The notes under the pieces are model-generated. The model saw only the letters and a program-made list of their open reading frames with translations, was not told the DNA's origin and searched no databases. Positions 13,369 to 21,321 of a stretch of 43,378 nt of DNA are shown here, piece by piece; the first letter of the stretch is position 1; every line of letters begins with the position of its first letter. The position numbers were made by a program, and so were the translations under genes. Source of the DNA: a virus; the IMG/VR virus record IMGVR_UViG_3300041402_000346, positions 1-43,378 of that record; one strand, written 5' to 3'.

Positions 13369-13598
13369 GATCCATTCCCCCTCTTCTCGCTCACGTTCGC
13401 GTAGTTGTAGAGCCCGAGGATCGTGCCGTCACTCGCAGCCCACGCTCCCATGATCAGTGCCACGTCGCCGGCGTCCTTCGCGAGCTCCAAAATCCCGAAG
13501 GCGGCGAACGCGGTCACGATGACGAGAGACGATGCGGCGATCACCCATTTCCGTGACCGCTTCTTACGGTTTACCTGTGAGCTTTCAGCCTCACCCAT
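13365..13598 (-). CDS. Holin candidate
   Basis: A 77-residue protein with a basic N-terminus (NRKKRSRKW), a transmembrane segment (VIAASSLVIVTAFAAFGILEL, residues about 19-39) and a second, weaker one (DVALIMGAWAASDGTILGLYNY). The ending ILGLYNYANVSEKRG recalls the W-x-ILGxY-x-EK tail of small phage holins. It is coupled to the i-spanin by a GTGA/ATGA-type overlap and overlaps a 47-residue membrane protein upstream. Holins permeabilise the inner membrane at lysis. The amidase that would need it lies about 7 kb upstream in the same arm. Confidence 0.5.
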   Translation of the reverse strand: MGEAESSQVNRKKRSRKWVIAASSLVIVTAFAAFGILELAKDAGDVALIMGAWAASDGTILGLYNYANVSEKRGNGS

Positions 13599-13714
13599 GT
13601 CCGCAGCCTCCTCCCCATGCTGGACGCGTCGTCAATGAAGTAGGCGATGTAGATCATCCACAGAGCGGACATGAACACGCCGCCGACCACACACCCTATG
13701 AGAAACTTAAACAT
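13571..13714 (-). CDS. Small single-pass membrane protein, 47 aa
   Basis: The frame gives MFKFLIGCVVGGVFMSALWM followed by IYIAYFIDDASSMGRRLRTW and a basic tail, ending at a TAA shared with the start region of the holin candidate (28-base overlap). One transmembrane helix (residues 3-25) with a Gly-rich face is evident. GAGGGGGGTCAAAG precedes the ATG as a good ribosome-binding site. Small single-span proteins beside a holin can be antiholins or pinholin-like; this is inference from position. Confidence 0.55.
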   Translation of the reverse strand: MFKFLIGCVVGGVFMSALWMIYIAYFIDDASSMGRRLRTWVRLKAHR

Positions 13715-13916
13715 CTTTGACCCCCCTCAGTTCTTGCTTCCATCGGATTCTCTCAAGAACGACCCTCATCCCGCGCGCCATCAGGAATCTCCATGAGCAG
13801 CCGAGCCCGTCCGGCCTGCGCTCTCCATCTTCCTCTTCCATTGCGAATTCGCAGTACCCGATCACGTCGGCGATCGACCGCTTCGGATAGGCGTCCATCC
13901 ACGTCCGGCCGGCCAT
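13707..13916 (-). CDS. Hypothetical protein, 69 aa
   Basis: A 69-residue protein starting MAGRTWMDAYPKRSIADVIG, preceded by GGTGAGGATTGCTG; a TTG two codons upstream is an alternative start. It contains an acidic turn (AMEEEDGERRPDG) and a basic C-terminal helix (RGMRVVLERIRWKQELRGVK). It overlaps the 47-residue membrane-protein gene by eight bases and follows the fibre genes, so it may be a small chaperone or lysis-associated gene; no family is recognised. Confidence 0.45.
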   Translation of the reverse strand: MAGRTWMDAYPKRSIADVIGYCEFAMEEEDGERRPDGLGCSWRFLMARGMRVVLERIRWKQELRGVKDV

Positions 13917-13925
13917 CAGCAATCC

Positions 13926-14942
13926 TCACCCAACCTGTTCCCATGAGAATTCTCGGATCCAAAGAACGTCGCCGCTCTCCTGGGCTGGCATCATGGTTGG
14001 CACGAACGCACCAAGAGTATCGATCGTCTCACCAGTCGTCGCCACTTGCCAGTCCGGCTCCGCACCGGCGTCATTCCAAACCTTGGCCTTGATAACACGG
14101 GTATAAAAGTCGATTTGAAAGGCGCAGCGAATCCAATCGCTTACGTCATCGAGCGAGACCTTTGCAATACTGTCGGACTCGAAGAATCCACCAACGTTTG
14201 GGTCCACGACATAGGCGTCAACGCTGAGGGCACACCATGTGCCTGCAAAGGCGAAAATCGCCCCTGCCCCAGTCGGGGCATCGCCCATCTCCACCCAGTC
14301 CCTCAAGGCGAGCGACGGGGTGCCAAGCGTGTCCCACTTCACGAGAATCTCGAACCGATAGATTCCGGTCGGGCCGATCCCGTGGAGGCCCGACGTGTCC
14401 CCGAGAGTAGACAATCGAGTCTGTGCGCTCCCAAAAAGCGGGCTATGCGTGGTCAATGCTACGGTGACAGGCTCGCCATTGTAGAGCACGCTCGTACGCC
14501 TGAACATAAAGTTGCCACCGGAATCCTCGCCCAGCCAAAACTCGCTCCCGTCAATTTCGATCGAAGACAAATTCTCTCCATCCGACGGGATCCATACTTG
14601 CCCCGGCGCCGACTTCGTGATGTCTTGGAGAAGAATGAACTGGCCCTTGTCGAGCGTTCGCGTCTTGCCGTCTCCGTCCGTAGCTTCAACATCGAAATAG
14701 AACGCCCCGGCTGCATCCGCGTTCTCCGGAGTGAGCACGAAGTTGACCCGACCATCTGCACTCGCCCCCTGGATAACCCCTGCCGACTGGAACATCTGCT
14801 GAACCGTATCGGGTGGATTCGCTTCGGCGTTCACGGTCAGGAGGAAGGACTCCCCGTCAATGTCACGGATCGAGCCGTCGGGGTTCTTGACCACGATCCC
14901 TACCGGAGAGGTGTCGCCGCGGTAGCGGATAACGTTGCTCAT
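13926..14942 (-). CDS. Tail/baseplate fibre protein A (BppU-like head, lectin-like C-terminus)
   Basis: A 338-residue protein. Residues 1-110 (RYRGDTSPVGIVVKNPDGS, then FLLTVNAEANPPDT, FYFDVEATDGDGKTRT and DITKSAP) have the layout of the N-terminal attachment domain of BppU-type baseplate proteins. The next protein upstream carries a paralogous head. The C-terminal part (IYRFEILVKWD, WIRCAFQIDFYTRVIKAKVWNDAGAEPDW) matches a concanavalin/LamG-like beta sandwich. The likely role is host-surface binding at the tail tip. It starts two bases from the stop of its paralogue. Confidence 0.65.
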   Translation of the reverse strand: MSNVIRYRGDTSPVGIVVKNPDGSIRDIDGESFLLTVNAEANPPDTVQQMFQSAGVIQGASADGRVNFVLTPENADAAGAFYFDVEATDGDGKTRTLDKGQFILLQDITKSAPGQVWIPSDGENLSSIEIDGSEFWLGEDSGGNFMFRRTSVLYNGEPVTVALTTHSPLFGSAQTRLSTLGDTSGLHGIGPTGIYRFEILVKWDTLGTPSLALRDWVEMGDAPTGAGAIFAFAGTWCALSVDAYVVDPNVGGFFESDSIAKVSLDDVSDWIRCAFQIDFYTRVIKAKVWNDAGAEPDWQVATTGETIDTLGAFVPTMMPAQESGDVLWIREFSWEQVG

Positions 14943-14943
14943 C

Positions 14944-16041
14944 TCAGACTCCGTAATTCGAGGTCAGCACCTCGCCGCCTGGGAACGGATCAGTGATCGG
15001 ACCGAGCCAAACCTGCGTTAGCATTATGTGTTCGTCAACGTTGTTCTTGTTGCCGACCCAGACCTCAATCTGTTGCGCCGCCATCTCCGCGTTGTCGAAC
15101 TCGTACGGGAAATTGAATTCAAGCCACGGGGTAGCCTGCCCACCCTGGTCTCCAGCCCAATGACCTACGATCCTGTCTTTGTATACCTTGGCAATGAAAT
15201 CGACCTCGCACTGATATAGGTAGTACCCGATCTGTGGAAACCCCTCCGCCCATTCTTGGGTGTGCTCGTATAGATCCTGCCCGACCCAACTCGGGTAGGG
15301 TTGTACCCACGTCCAGTGATGCCCGGAGTCGAACACCGCAGCCACGAGCATCCTATGGTCATCGAACTCCGGATACCATTGATCCTCCCCAATGTGGAAG
15401 TAGAGCGACACATTTCCATCGACACCCCAACCAGGGTTTCGGAGGACCGCCTCAAATCGAAACCTCCCGGAGTCGAGATTGATGCCGAGATCAGCCACGT
15501 CAAGAGTTATGTAGACGCTTCCATAATACGTGGGGTTCCCGGCCTTGGCCCAAACTTCCTTAGTGAATGGAGTGAGTGGTTCCTTGCCATCGACCGGGAT
15601 CAGTCGCACCTCCTCGTCTTCGCCCCACGTATCGAAAACGTTCGTCGGTGGGGAGCCGATCGCCTCTCCCTCGACGTTCCACACCATCGCAGGCCCGTAG
15701 AATCCCTCCTTCGTGATGTCCTGCTCGACGACATACTCGCCGTGATCGACTGTCCGAATCAAGCCAGTCGGGCCGGTCATCTGCGCGTCGTGGTAGAACG
15801 TCCCGAGGATGTCAGCCGCTGCCGGGTCAACAGGAAATCGAACTGATCCGAGCGATGCATTGACAATCTCCCCGACCGACTGGAATACCTGGTCAGAGGC
15901 ATCGGTCGGAGACGCGTTTCCGTTGACGGTGAAGAGGAACGTGGACCCGCCCGGAATCGGGAACGGCCGTCCAGTGTCCTCGTCCGTGAGATAGAGGATG
16001 ATCGGGAACGTGTCACCCCGGTGTCTGCTAATGTTTGGCAC
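14944..16041 (-). CDS. Tail/baseplate fibre protein B, paralogous head with different tip
   Basis: A 365-residue protein from a GTG, overlapping the repeat-fibre gene by 14 bases. Residues 1-115 (RHRGDTFPIILYLTDEDTG, FLFTVNGNASPTD, FYHDAQMTGPTGLIRT, DITKEGF) align by eye with the head of fibre protein A: RGDT near residue 8, FxxTVN-A-P, and DITK at the end. The C-terminal 250 residues are Trp/Tyr/Asp-rich (WVQPYPSWVGQDLYEH, VDFIAKVYKDRIVGHWAGDQ) and lectin-like, and differ from protein A. Two exchangeable tips on one attachment module is the likely arrangement. Confidence 0.6.
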   Translation of the reverse strand: MPNISRHRGDTFPIILYLTDEDTGRPFPIPGGSTFLFTVNGNASPTDASDQVFQSVGEIVNASLGSVRFPVDPAAADILGTFYHDAQMTGPTGLIRTVDHGEYVVEQDITKEGFYGPAMVWNVEGEAIGSPPTNVFDTWGEDEEVRLIPVDGKEPLTPFTKEVWAKAGNPTYYGSVYITLDVADLGINLDSGRFRFEAVLRNPGWGVDGNVSLYFHIGEDQWYPEFDDHRMLVAAVFDSGHHWTWVQPYPSWVGQDLYEHTQEWAEGFPQIGYYLYQCEVDFIAKVYKDRIVGHWAGDQGGQATPWLEFNFPYEFDNAEMAAQQIEVWVGNKNNVDEHIMLTQVWLGPITDPFPGGEVLTSNYGV

Positions 16042-18217
16042 TCAGTCCTCCAATCACTGTAGAGGTCGGCCCCTTAAGAATCTCGACCGACCCCGCGCTA
16101 TCGTACCGCGCCCCCATGTTGCTGACGTAGACCGGGATCGCGGTCACCGTCGGATTGACGCTGGCCGAGATCGAGGCGGCAGTAGCTGCCGGAATCGCCG
16201 TGGTCCCGAGTCCGATCTGTACGTTGACGCCGACGCTAACAGACGCAGCGGTAGCGGCCTGAATAGCGACCGGAGAAATGATTGTCGGATTGACTCCGGT
16301 AGAGACGCTTGCGGCAGTAGCCGCCGGGATTCTCGTACTCGCATTGATTGCCGGACTCACGCCGGTTGAAGTGGATGCCGCCGTCGCGACTGCGATGCTC
16401 CTGGCCGCGACGATTGCCGGGTTAACCCCGGCGGATATCGAGGCGGCAGTCGCCTGGACTCCGGTCGCTGTCCGCACCGCCGGATTCACCCCGGTGCTCG
16501 TGGAGCTCGCAGTCGCTGCCGCAATTCGCGTGGCTGCGTTGACGGTTGGATTCACTCCTGTAGAAACCGAAGCAGCCGTCTCGGCAGCGATGGCGGAAGG
16601 AGCACCGATAGTCGGATTGACCCCGACGCTCACACTGGACGCGACTGCCGCCTGGACCTGAGTCGATGCGTTGATTCCTGGATTGACTGCCGCACTCGTC
16701 GTGGTGCTGACCGCCGCGCCAATCGCAGTCGCCTCGTTTACGGTTGGGTTGATGCCGAGGGAGATCGAGGTCGCCGTGTCGCTGGCGATAACCACGGCCC
16801 CGGTGTATCCGATGGTCGGGTTCACCCCGGCCGATGTTGACGCAGCCGGTGCCACCGAGATCTTCGTCGCAGCGTTGACGGCAGGATTGACGCCAGCCGA
16901 GATGCTCGCCGCTGTGTCTGCGGCGACAGTGACAGCCGCGTTGACTGCCGGGTTGGTGCCCGCTGAGATCGAGGTCGCCACCGCGCCCGCTATGCGAGTC
17001 GAGACGTTGACGTTTGGATTGATGCCTGTCGAGGTAGAGGTTGCCGTGCTCGCCGGGATGATCGTCGCGCCTTCGTAGACGATGGTCGGGTTAACGCCGG
17101 CCGAGACCGACGCCGCCGTTGCCTGGATGCCGGTCGCCGCGTTGATGTTCGGTCCTGCGCCTGGGTAGTCAGTGCCGACCACCTTGAGATCGTTGGTGTC
17201 GAGAGCGTGGTAGGTCGTGAATCCGGTTTCGGTCTGCCACTGCGTTTCTGTCTCCGATATCAACTCGTCGCCGTTAACGATTATCTTTATCAACGAACCG
17301 ACAGCCCGGATCTCAACCTCGTAGAAAACATCATGGACGAACACACCAGGGACGTCTAAGCCGATTGTAAAGCTGGAGCCGCCCACCAGACGAACTGCCC
17401 GCAAGCCCCCGGTGTTCAGGATGTAGGCATAGATACAATTGCTGGCATCGACAACCCTAATCCGAAACTGGAGGTAATTACCGTCTTCGAAAGTGAACGA
17501 CCCGGTGGCGCTGCAATCGGAAGGCAGCGTGCCCTCGGTCGAACCGCTTCCTGTTGGTGGTCCCCAACTGAAGTATTCGGTCTGGATAGTTCCGCTCGAC
17601 GCCGACTCCGCCGTAGCTGCCGTGATAACCGTCCCGGTCTCAGCTACGACACTCGGATCAACTCCGGCTGAGACAGAGGTCGCGACCGCCGCGCTGACTG
17701 CCGCCGCTGCGTTGACGTTCGGGTTCGTGCCAGCCGATGCTGAGGTCGCGGTGTCGGCTTGGACTCTTGTGCTCTGATTGATTGCCGGGTTGACTCCTGC
17801 CGATGCCGTCGTCGCAGTCGTCGCCGTGATCGTGGTGGCCGCCACGACAGCGGGGTTCACCGCAGCCGATACGCTTGCCGCTGTCGCTGCGGAGATGACC
17901 GTTGCCGCGTTGATCGTCGGAGCGATGCCGGCGGAAACGGAGACCGCTACCGCTGCCGCGATCTTGAGCGCAGCGTTGATGACCGGGCCGACCCCGGCCG
18001 AGGTGGATGCGGCAACGTCTGCGGCTATGCCGACCGCGGCGTTCAGGTTGGCGTTGATGCCGGTGGATGTGGAGGCGGCAGTGTCGGCAGCGATGATCGT
18101 CCCTGCCGGTGCCGCTTCCTTGTCGGCTGTCTCTCGCAGCCAACCATCCTTCGCTGCGGCACCGCCGTCCTTGTCGGCGGTACTCCGCAGCCAACCATCC
18201 TTGGGCAACACTGCCAT
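16028..18217 (-). CDS. Giant Ala/Ser/Thr-rich repeat fibre protein with inserted lectin-like domain
   Basis: A 729-residue protein. Residues 5-32 hold two copies of KDGWLR-x-TADK. From about residue 43 to 695 about 24 units of roughly 22 residues follow, each near TAASVSAGVNPxINAATxI, with AAS-S-GVNP as core. Between units eight and nine (about residues 214-352, DNA 17160-17577) a beta-sandwich domain is inserted (SATGSFTFEDGNYLQFRIRV, FYEVEIRAVGSLIKIIVNGD), resembling LamG-type carbohydrate-binding domains. The periodic hydrophobics suit a beta-solenoid or repeat shaft. The final 34 residues are unique. It lies among tail-fibre genes, so a long fibre or adhesin is likely. The family is not one I recognise. 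Confidence 0.7.
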   Translation of the reverse strand: MAVLPKDGWLRSTADKDGGAAAKDGWLRETADKEAAPAGTIIAADTAASTSTGINANLNAAVGIAADVAASTSAGVGPVINAALKIAAAVAVSVSAGIAPTINAATVISAATAASVSAAVNPAVVAATTITATTATTASAGVNPAINQSTRVQADTATSASAGTNPNVNAAAAVSAAVATSVSAGVDPSVVAETGTVITAATAESASSGTIQTEYFSWGPPTGSGSTEGTLPSDCSATGSFTFEDGNYLQFRIRVVDASNCIYAYILNTGGLRAVRLVGGSSFTIGLDVPGVFVHDVFYEVEIRAVGSLIKIIVNGDELISETETQWQTETGFTTYHALDTNDLKVVGTDYPGAGPNINAATGIQATAASVSAGVNPTIVYEGATIIPASTATSTSTGINPNVNVSTRIAGAVATSISAGTNPAVNAAVTVAADTAASISAGVNPAVNAATKISVAPAASTSAGVNPTIGYTGAVVIASDTATSISLGINPTVNEATAIGAAVSTTTSAAVNPGINASTQVQAAVASSVSVGVNPTIGAPSAIAAETAASVSTGVNPTVNAATRIAAATASSTSTGVNPAVRTATGVQATAASISAGVNPAIVAARSIAVATAASTSTGVSPAINASTRIPAATAASVSTGVNPTIISPVAIQAATAASVSVGVNVQIGLGTTAIPAATAASISASVNPTVTAIPVYVSNMGARYDSAGSVEILKGPTSTVIGGLSAKH
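16133..18091 (-). repeat. Tandem 66-base coding repeats (22-residue units), about 24 copies
   Basis: DNA repeats of about 66 bases inside the fibre gene. Units are diverged but keep the core encoding GVNP or GINP about every 22 codons. They split into a block of eight units (right side, about 17580-18091) and a block of about 16 (about 16133-17155), with the lectin-like insert between. A few units are one or two codons longer or shorter. Such arrays can gain or lose units by recombination. Confidence 0.75.
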
Positions 18218-18921
18218 TATGGAAGCACTCCGTTAACGATCTCGGTGATGTCCATGACGTCCGGGCTGTCAGCCTTGTAGAACGCGATCACGAAGTCCTG
18301 AACCTCGCTCGGCACGATGAACTGATACACGCCGGTTGAGCTATGGCTCGTCACTTGATCGGCCACCTCCCACACCGTGCCCGATGTCACCTTGAGCAAG
18401 AAACACTCGCACGATCCGAGGACGACCCCATCCTTGTCTCGGCTGATGCCGTTGATCTCTGGACCGTCCCAGTCCATGTCGATCTCGACTTCGCTGACCT
18501 TCGACTTCGCCCCGCCATCGGCGGCGAGACGAAGGCTGAACGAACCACTGTCATCGTATAATTCCGCAAGCAAAGCCCCCGACAACACATGCTCGACCCA
18601 TCCCTCCGAATCATACGCTTCGGAGACTGCATTCGTTGGCGACACGCTGTTGGCATCGGTGTACGGGTAGATGGAATTATTCCCAGGAGTCATTGCCTCC
18701 TCGCAGTAGATGCGAATACTGAGCGAGTTGACGAGACTCGGAGCCACCCCAACAGTGACCTTTAAGTTGATCGTACCCTCTTTCAACTCATCGCAACTGG
18801 TCGTCAGCACACCGTTGGTCATGCAGTCGGTGATGACTACATCGGGCGTTCCGTCGTCTGCCGTTTCGTCGGTACAGACCCACGATTGGACGTAGGAGAT
18901 GAGATCAACTACATACGCCAT
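18217..18921 (-). CDS. Tail-associated beta-sandwich protein
   Basis: A 234-residue protein. The N-terminal 160 residues are beta-rich (EGTINLKVTVGVAPSLVNSL, SIRIYCEEAM, SGSFSLRLAADGG, VSEVEIDMDWDGPEI). The C-terminal part (GISRDKDGVVLGSCECFLLK, then STGVYQFIVPSE) has the strand-turn pattern of carboxypeptidase regulatory-like (transthyretin-type) domains, in which G-V-D-G-x-P-x-x-A-x-V-x-L is followed by D-x-x-GxYxF. The stop overlaps the start of the repeat-fibre gene. It may cap or decorate the fibre; the role is inferred from the location. Confidence 0.5.
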   Translation of the reverse strand: MAYVVDLISYVQSWVCTDETADDGTPDVVITDCMTNGVLTTSCDELKEGTINLKVTVGVAPSLVNSLSIRIYCEEAMTPGNNSIYPYTDANSVSPTNAVSEAYDSEGWVEHVLSGALLAELYDDSGSFSLRLAADGGAKSKVSEVEIDMDWDGPEINGISRDKDGVVLGSCECFLLKVTSGTVWEVADQVTSHSSTGVYQFIVPSEVQDFVIAFYKADSPDVMDITEIVNGVLP

Positions 18922-18924
18922 GAA

Positions 18925-19323
18925 TCACCTCAGCTTCCGGTCAGCCTTTTCGATCATCGCCTTCCAGTCCTCATCCGAGACAGCCCCGCCGTGGAATGTG
19001 ACGTGCATGACGCTGATCGGAGGCGAGGTCGGGAACCGGCTACAACTATCCCACGGACGGGCGTGGCGAACCCACTTGTAGTCGGCCTCGTCATACCCGA
19101 ACAGCATCGTCCAGGCGTTCGACTCCCAAGCCCTAGAGCAGAGCGCGTAGTGGTCGAACCGACTGCATTGCTGGATGCGGCCATGCGGCTTCCCCGTCTT
19201 GGGGTTGATCTCATCCGAGAGCACCACAATCATCAGGACGCCATCGGTTCGCAGGTCTCCGATGTCCGCCAGCGGCACCTTGGCATCGGTGCCGTCACAG
19301 TACGCAACGTGAACGTGGATCAT
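18925..19323 (-). CDS. Hypothetical protein, 132 aa
   Basis: A 132-residue protein starting MIHVHVAYCDGTDAKVPLAD, behind GAAAGGAGGCGGGG. The first 40 residues look like a small alpha/beta or beta layer (GVLMIVVLSDEINPKTGKPH). The middle contains Cys, Trp and Tyr residues (QQCSRFDHYALCSRAWESNAW) and is followed by SVMHVTFHGGAVSDEDWKAM. It is not recognised. Lying among tail-fibre genes, it could be a small virion protein or fibre-assembly chaperone. Confidence 0.5.
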   Translation of the reverse strand: MIHVHVAYCDGTDAKVPLADIGDLRTDGVLMIVVLSDEINPKTGKPHGRIQQCSRFDHYALCSRAWESNAWTMLFGYDEADYKWVRHARPWDSCSRFPTSPPISVMHVTFHGGAVSDEDWKAMIEKADRKLR

Positions 19324-19351
19324 CCCCGCCTCCTTTCATCGAGGCGAGCGT

Positions 19352-19789
19352 CTAGCTCACGGTGTGGGTGTAGACGACCCCGCCGGTCCACTCGATGCTG
19401 AGATCGCCAGCAACGTTGCCAACTGGTCCGCCAAGCTCGACGTAACCGAGTGCGGCGTCGGTCACACTGTTGTACACAATGGCCCAGTAGCCATCGGCGA
19501 ATCCGGCCCCGTTCTGGCTGATGACGACATCGTCCGCGGTGAGCGATGCGACGCCATCCACCTCGTCCCACGAGGTAGTTGTGAGCGTCTCGCCGTCCGG
19601 CGTGTACCCGGTGCCAGACACCTCATCGCCGACGAAATCGCTCCACGTCGGGGTCGCCGTGGCGGCGGGTGGTTCCCCAGAAGTGTTGTCGATGATCCCG
19701 ACCTTGATCGCGTCGCTGTCAAGGTCCCACTCTTCCTTGAGCGGAGCCAATGCGAACTCCTCGAACAGTGTGAAATCTCCAAGTGCCAT
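19352..19789 (-). CDS. Virion-associated beta protein, tandem paralogue 1
   Basis: A 145-residue protein starting MALGDFTLFEEFALAPLKEE, behind TAGGAGGAAAGC. The blocks IKVGIIDNTSGEP, WSDFVGDEVSGTGYTPDGETL and ASLTADDVVISQN are repeated in the next gene upstream. WSDFVxxEVSGTGYxxxGxTL is a phrase I recognise from many small phage structural-module proteins of unknown role. The tandem arrangement suggests a local duplication followed by divergence. Confidence 0.6.
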   Translation of the reverse strand: MALGDFTLFEEFALAPLKEEWDLDSDAIKVGIIDNTSGEPPAATATPTWSDFVGDEVSGTGYTPDGETLTTTSWDEVDGVASLTADDVVISQNGAGFADGYWAIVYNSVTDAALGYVELGGPVGNVAGDLSIEWTGGVVYTHTVS

Positions 19790-19826
19790 GCTTTCCTCCT
19801 AGTCGGTCGATCGTTTTTCTAATCCC

Positions 19827-20297
19827 CTAAGTCACCGGGGTATCCCAAGTCAATACGTTTGCCGGCCACTCGGCGACGACGCCAGCGTCCCACTCGAAAT
19901 CAACATCAGCGGCCTGCTCGGAGACCGGCCCGCCCATGTCGATGAAACCGATCGCCTCGTCGTTGCCCGCAGAACTGTTGTACAGAATCCCTTGGAAGCC
20001 ATCGAGGAACCCGCTCGCATGCAACGTGATGTTCACGTCGTCGGCGGTGAGGGTGCAGATCCCAGCGACGATGGCGAGGACGACCGTGGTCAGCGTCTCG
20101 CCGTTCGCGGTGTAGTTGCCGGTGGAGACGACCTCGTTTGCGACATAGTCTGCCCACCGGGGCGTAGCATCATCTGCTTCAGCGGGGGTGGTATCGTCGA
20201 TGATGCCGAGCTTGAGAGTGGCGGTCGAGAGATTGTGGACCGCGCTCATCGCGTCCTTCATGAACTCCTGAAACAGTGTTACTTGGCCTCTAGCCAT
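19827..20297 (-). CDS. Virion-associated beta protein, tandem paralogue 2
   Basis: A 156-residue protein; the ATG at 20297 is used because CAGGAGGCACTG precedes it. A longer in-frame extension lies inside the amidase gene and is rejected. LKLGIIDDTTPAE, WADYVANEVVSTGNYTANGE and CTLTADDVNITLHASGF align with its neighbour. The EVSTGNY segment has one extra residue relative to EVSGTGY. It directly follows the amidase gene: the two share the base at 20297. Confidence 0.6.
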   Translation of the reverse strand: MARGQVTLFQEFMKDAMSAVHNLSTATLKLGIIDDTTPAEADDATPRWADYVANEVVSTGNYTANGETLTTVVLAIVAGICTLTADDVNITLHASGFLDGFQGILYNSSAGNDEAIGFIDMGGPVSEQAADVDFEWDAGVVAEWPANVLTWDTPVT

Positions 20298-20848
20298 CAG
20301 TGCCTCCTGTTCACGCCACTGACAATGGCACCAGCCATCCTCAGATTCCATCCTACATCACGAAGCCACTGTTCTTCAATCGAATTTGAGATGAACGCGA
20401 CCTCGACGAGCACAGCAGCCATACGAGACTGGGTCAGAACGACGAATCCGGCTTCCTTGTCGCTATCTCCGTCGGTCTTGTCGAAGCGCGGCGCCAGCCT
20501 CGGGAAGGCCTCGCCGATGGACTCGAACAGCCTCTCCGCGATCGGATCCGCGGCAGTCTGCCCGACCGAGGTCCACACCTCGTAGCCGTGCGCGGCTGGA
20601 TTCGAAAACGCGTTGCAGTGGATCGAAAGGAGCAGGTCGGCGAAAGCGACATTCGCTATCTCACATCGGCCGACGAGGGAAACGAACTTGTCGTCCGACC
20701 GGGTGCAGATGACCTCGTGGTCGGAGGCGAGCAGCCCGCGCCGGACCCACTTCGCGATCTCCAGCGCGGCATCCGACTCCTTCAGCCCGAGCGGACCGAC
20801 CGCGCCGGAGTCCTCGCCGCCATGGCCTGGGTCGAGGCAGATGATCAT
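20297..20848 (-). CDS. N-acetylmuramoyl-L-alanine amidase (endolysin)
   Basis: A 183-residue protein of the Amidase_3 (zinc) type. Zinc ligands are H9 in LDPGHGGEDSGAVG, E24 in LKESD and H77 in LLLSIHCNAF; the catalytic Glu is E149 in VLVEVAFISN. The length is that of a bare catalytic domain, with no cell-wall-binding module and no signal peptide. The enzyme cuts the bond between MurNAc and L-Ala of the stem peptide. It would need the holin, and lies some 7 kb ahead of the holin-spanin group, with fibre genes between. The stop overlaps its downstream gene. Confidence 0.85.
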   Translation of the reverse strand: MIICLDPGHGGEDSGAVGPLGLKESDAALEIAKWVRRGLLASDHEVICTRSDDKFVSLVGRCEIANVAFADLLLSIHCNAFSNPAAHGYEVWTSVGQTAADPIAERLFESIGEAFPRLAPRFDKTDGDSDKEAGFVVLTQSRMAAVLVEVAFISNSIEEQWLRDVGWNLRMAGAIVSGVNRRH

Positions 20849-21315
20849 GAGTTGCTCCCAGCATCTCGGATGGCCTGCATCACGGCCACATGTTGCCCGT
20901 CCACCTTCTTGTCAAGCGCGATCTGTCGCTCCTCCAGCCGAATGCCGAGATCGTGTTGGTCGCTTAATTGTCCGCGCTGTACGCTTAATTGCTCATCGAA
21001 GATCTCCATGTCCTCTTGGATCACTTCAACTATCTCATCCATGTACTCTTCGGTGCAGCGGTGGATCTCACGGTGGATGGCTCCGGCTTCAAGGGTCGCC
21101 TCTTCTTCGATCGCATGATGGACCTCGACGCCAACCCCGAAGCGGGCGGCGGAGAACACCATGCCGCAGACGGCGAGGACCGCGACGGCGGCACCGGCCC
21201 ACACCCGGAGCCGCTGCGCGGTCATCGTATACACGTCCAATTCCCCGCCATTCCCATCTGAAATCAACACTCGATTGACCCCGGTCTTTCGTCGATCCTC
21301 GACATTTGGCATCAT
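20845..21315 (-). CDS. Membrane-anchored coiled-coil protein
   Basis: A 156-residue protein. A transmembrane segment near residues 37-57 (VWAGAAVAVLAVCGMVFSAA) is followed by long helices (AIEEEATLEAGAIHREIHRC, YMDEIVEVIQEDMEIFDEQL, LGIRLEERQIALDKKVDGQH). It overlaps the amidase gene by four bases (ATGA-type), which suggests co-expression and perhaps a lysis-accessory role such as an amidase tether or holin partner. XhlA-like proteins have the opposite order (coil then membrane), so no family is assigned. Confidence 0.5.
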   Translation of the reverse strand: MMPNVEDRRKTGVNRVLISDGNGGELDVYTMTAQRLRVWAGAAVAVLAVCGMVFSAARFGVGVEVHHAIEEEATLEAGAIHREIHRCTEEYMDEIVEVIQEDMEIFDEQLSVQRGQLSDQHDLGIRLEERQIALDKKVDGQHVAVMQAIRDAGSNS

Positions 21316-21321
21316 GCCCTC

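Noticed and set aside
16278-18280. Several long plus-strand frames opposite the repeat fibre, rich in Ala, Val and Thr or in Arg and Ser
   Set aside because: They mirror the 66-base repeat of the minus-strand gene, have no ribosome-binding sites in order and run against the direction of the surrounding genes.
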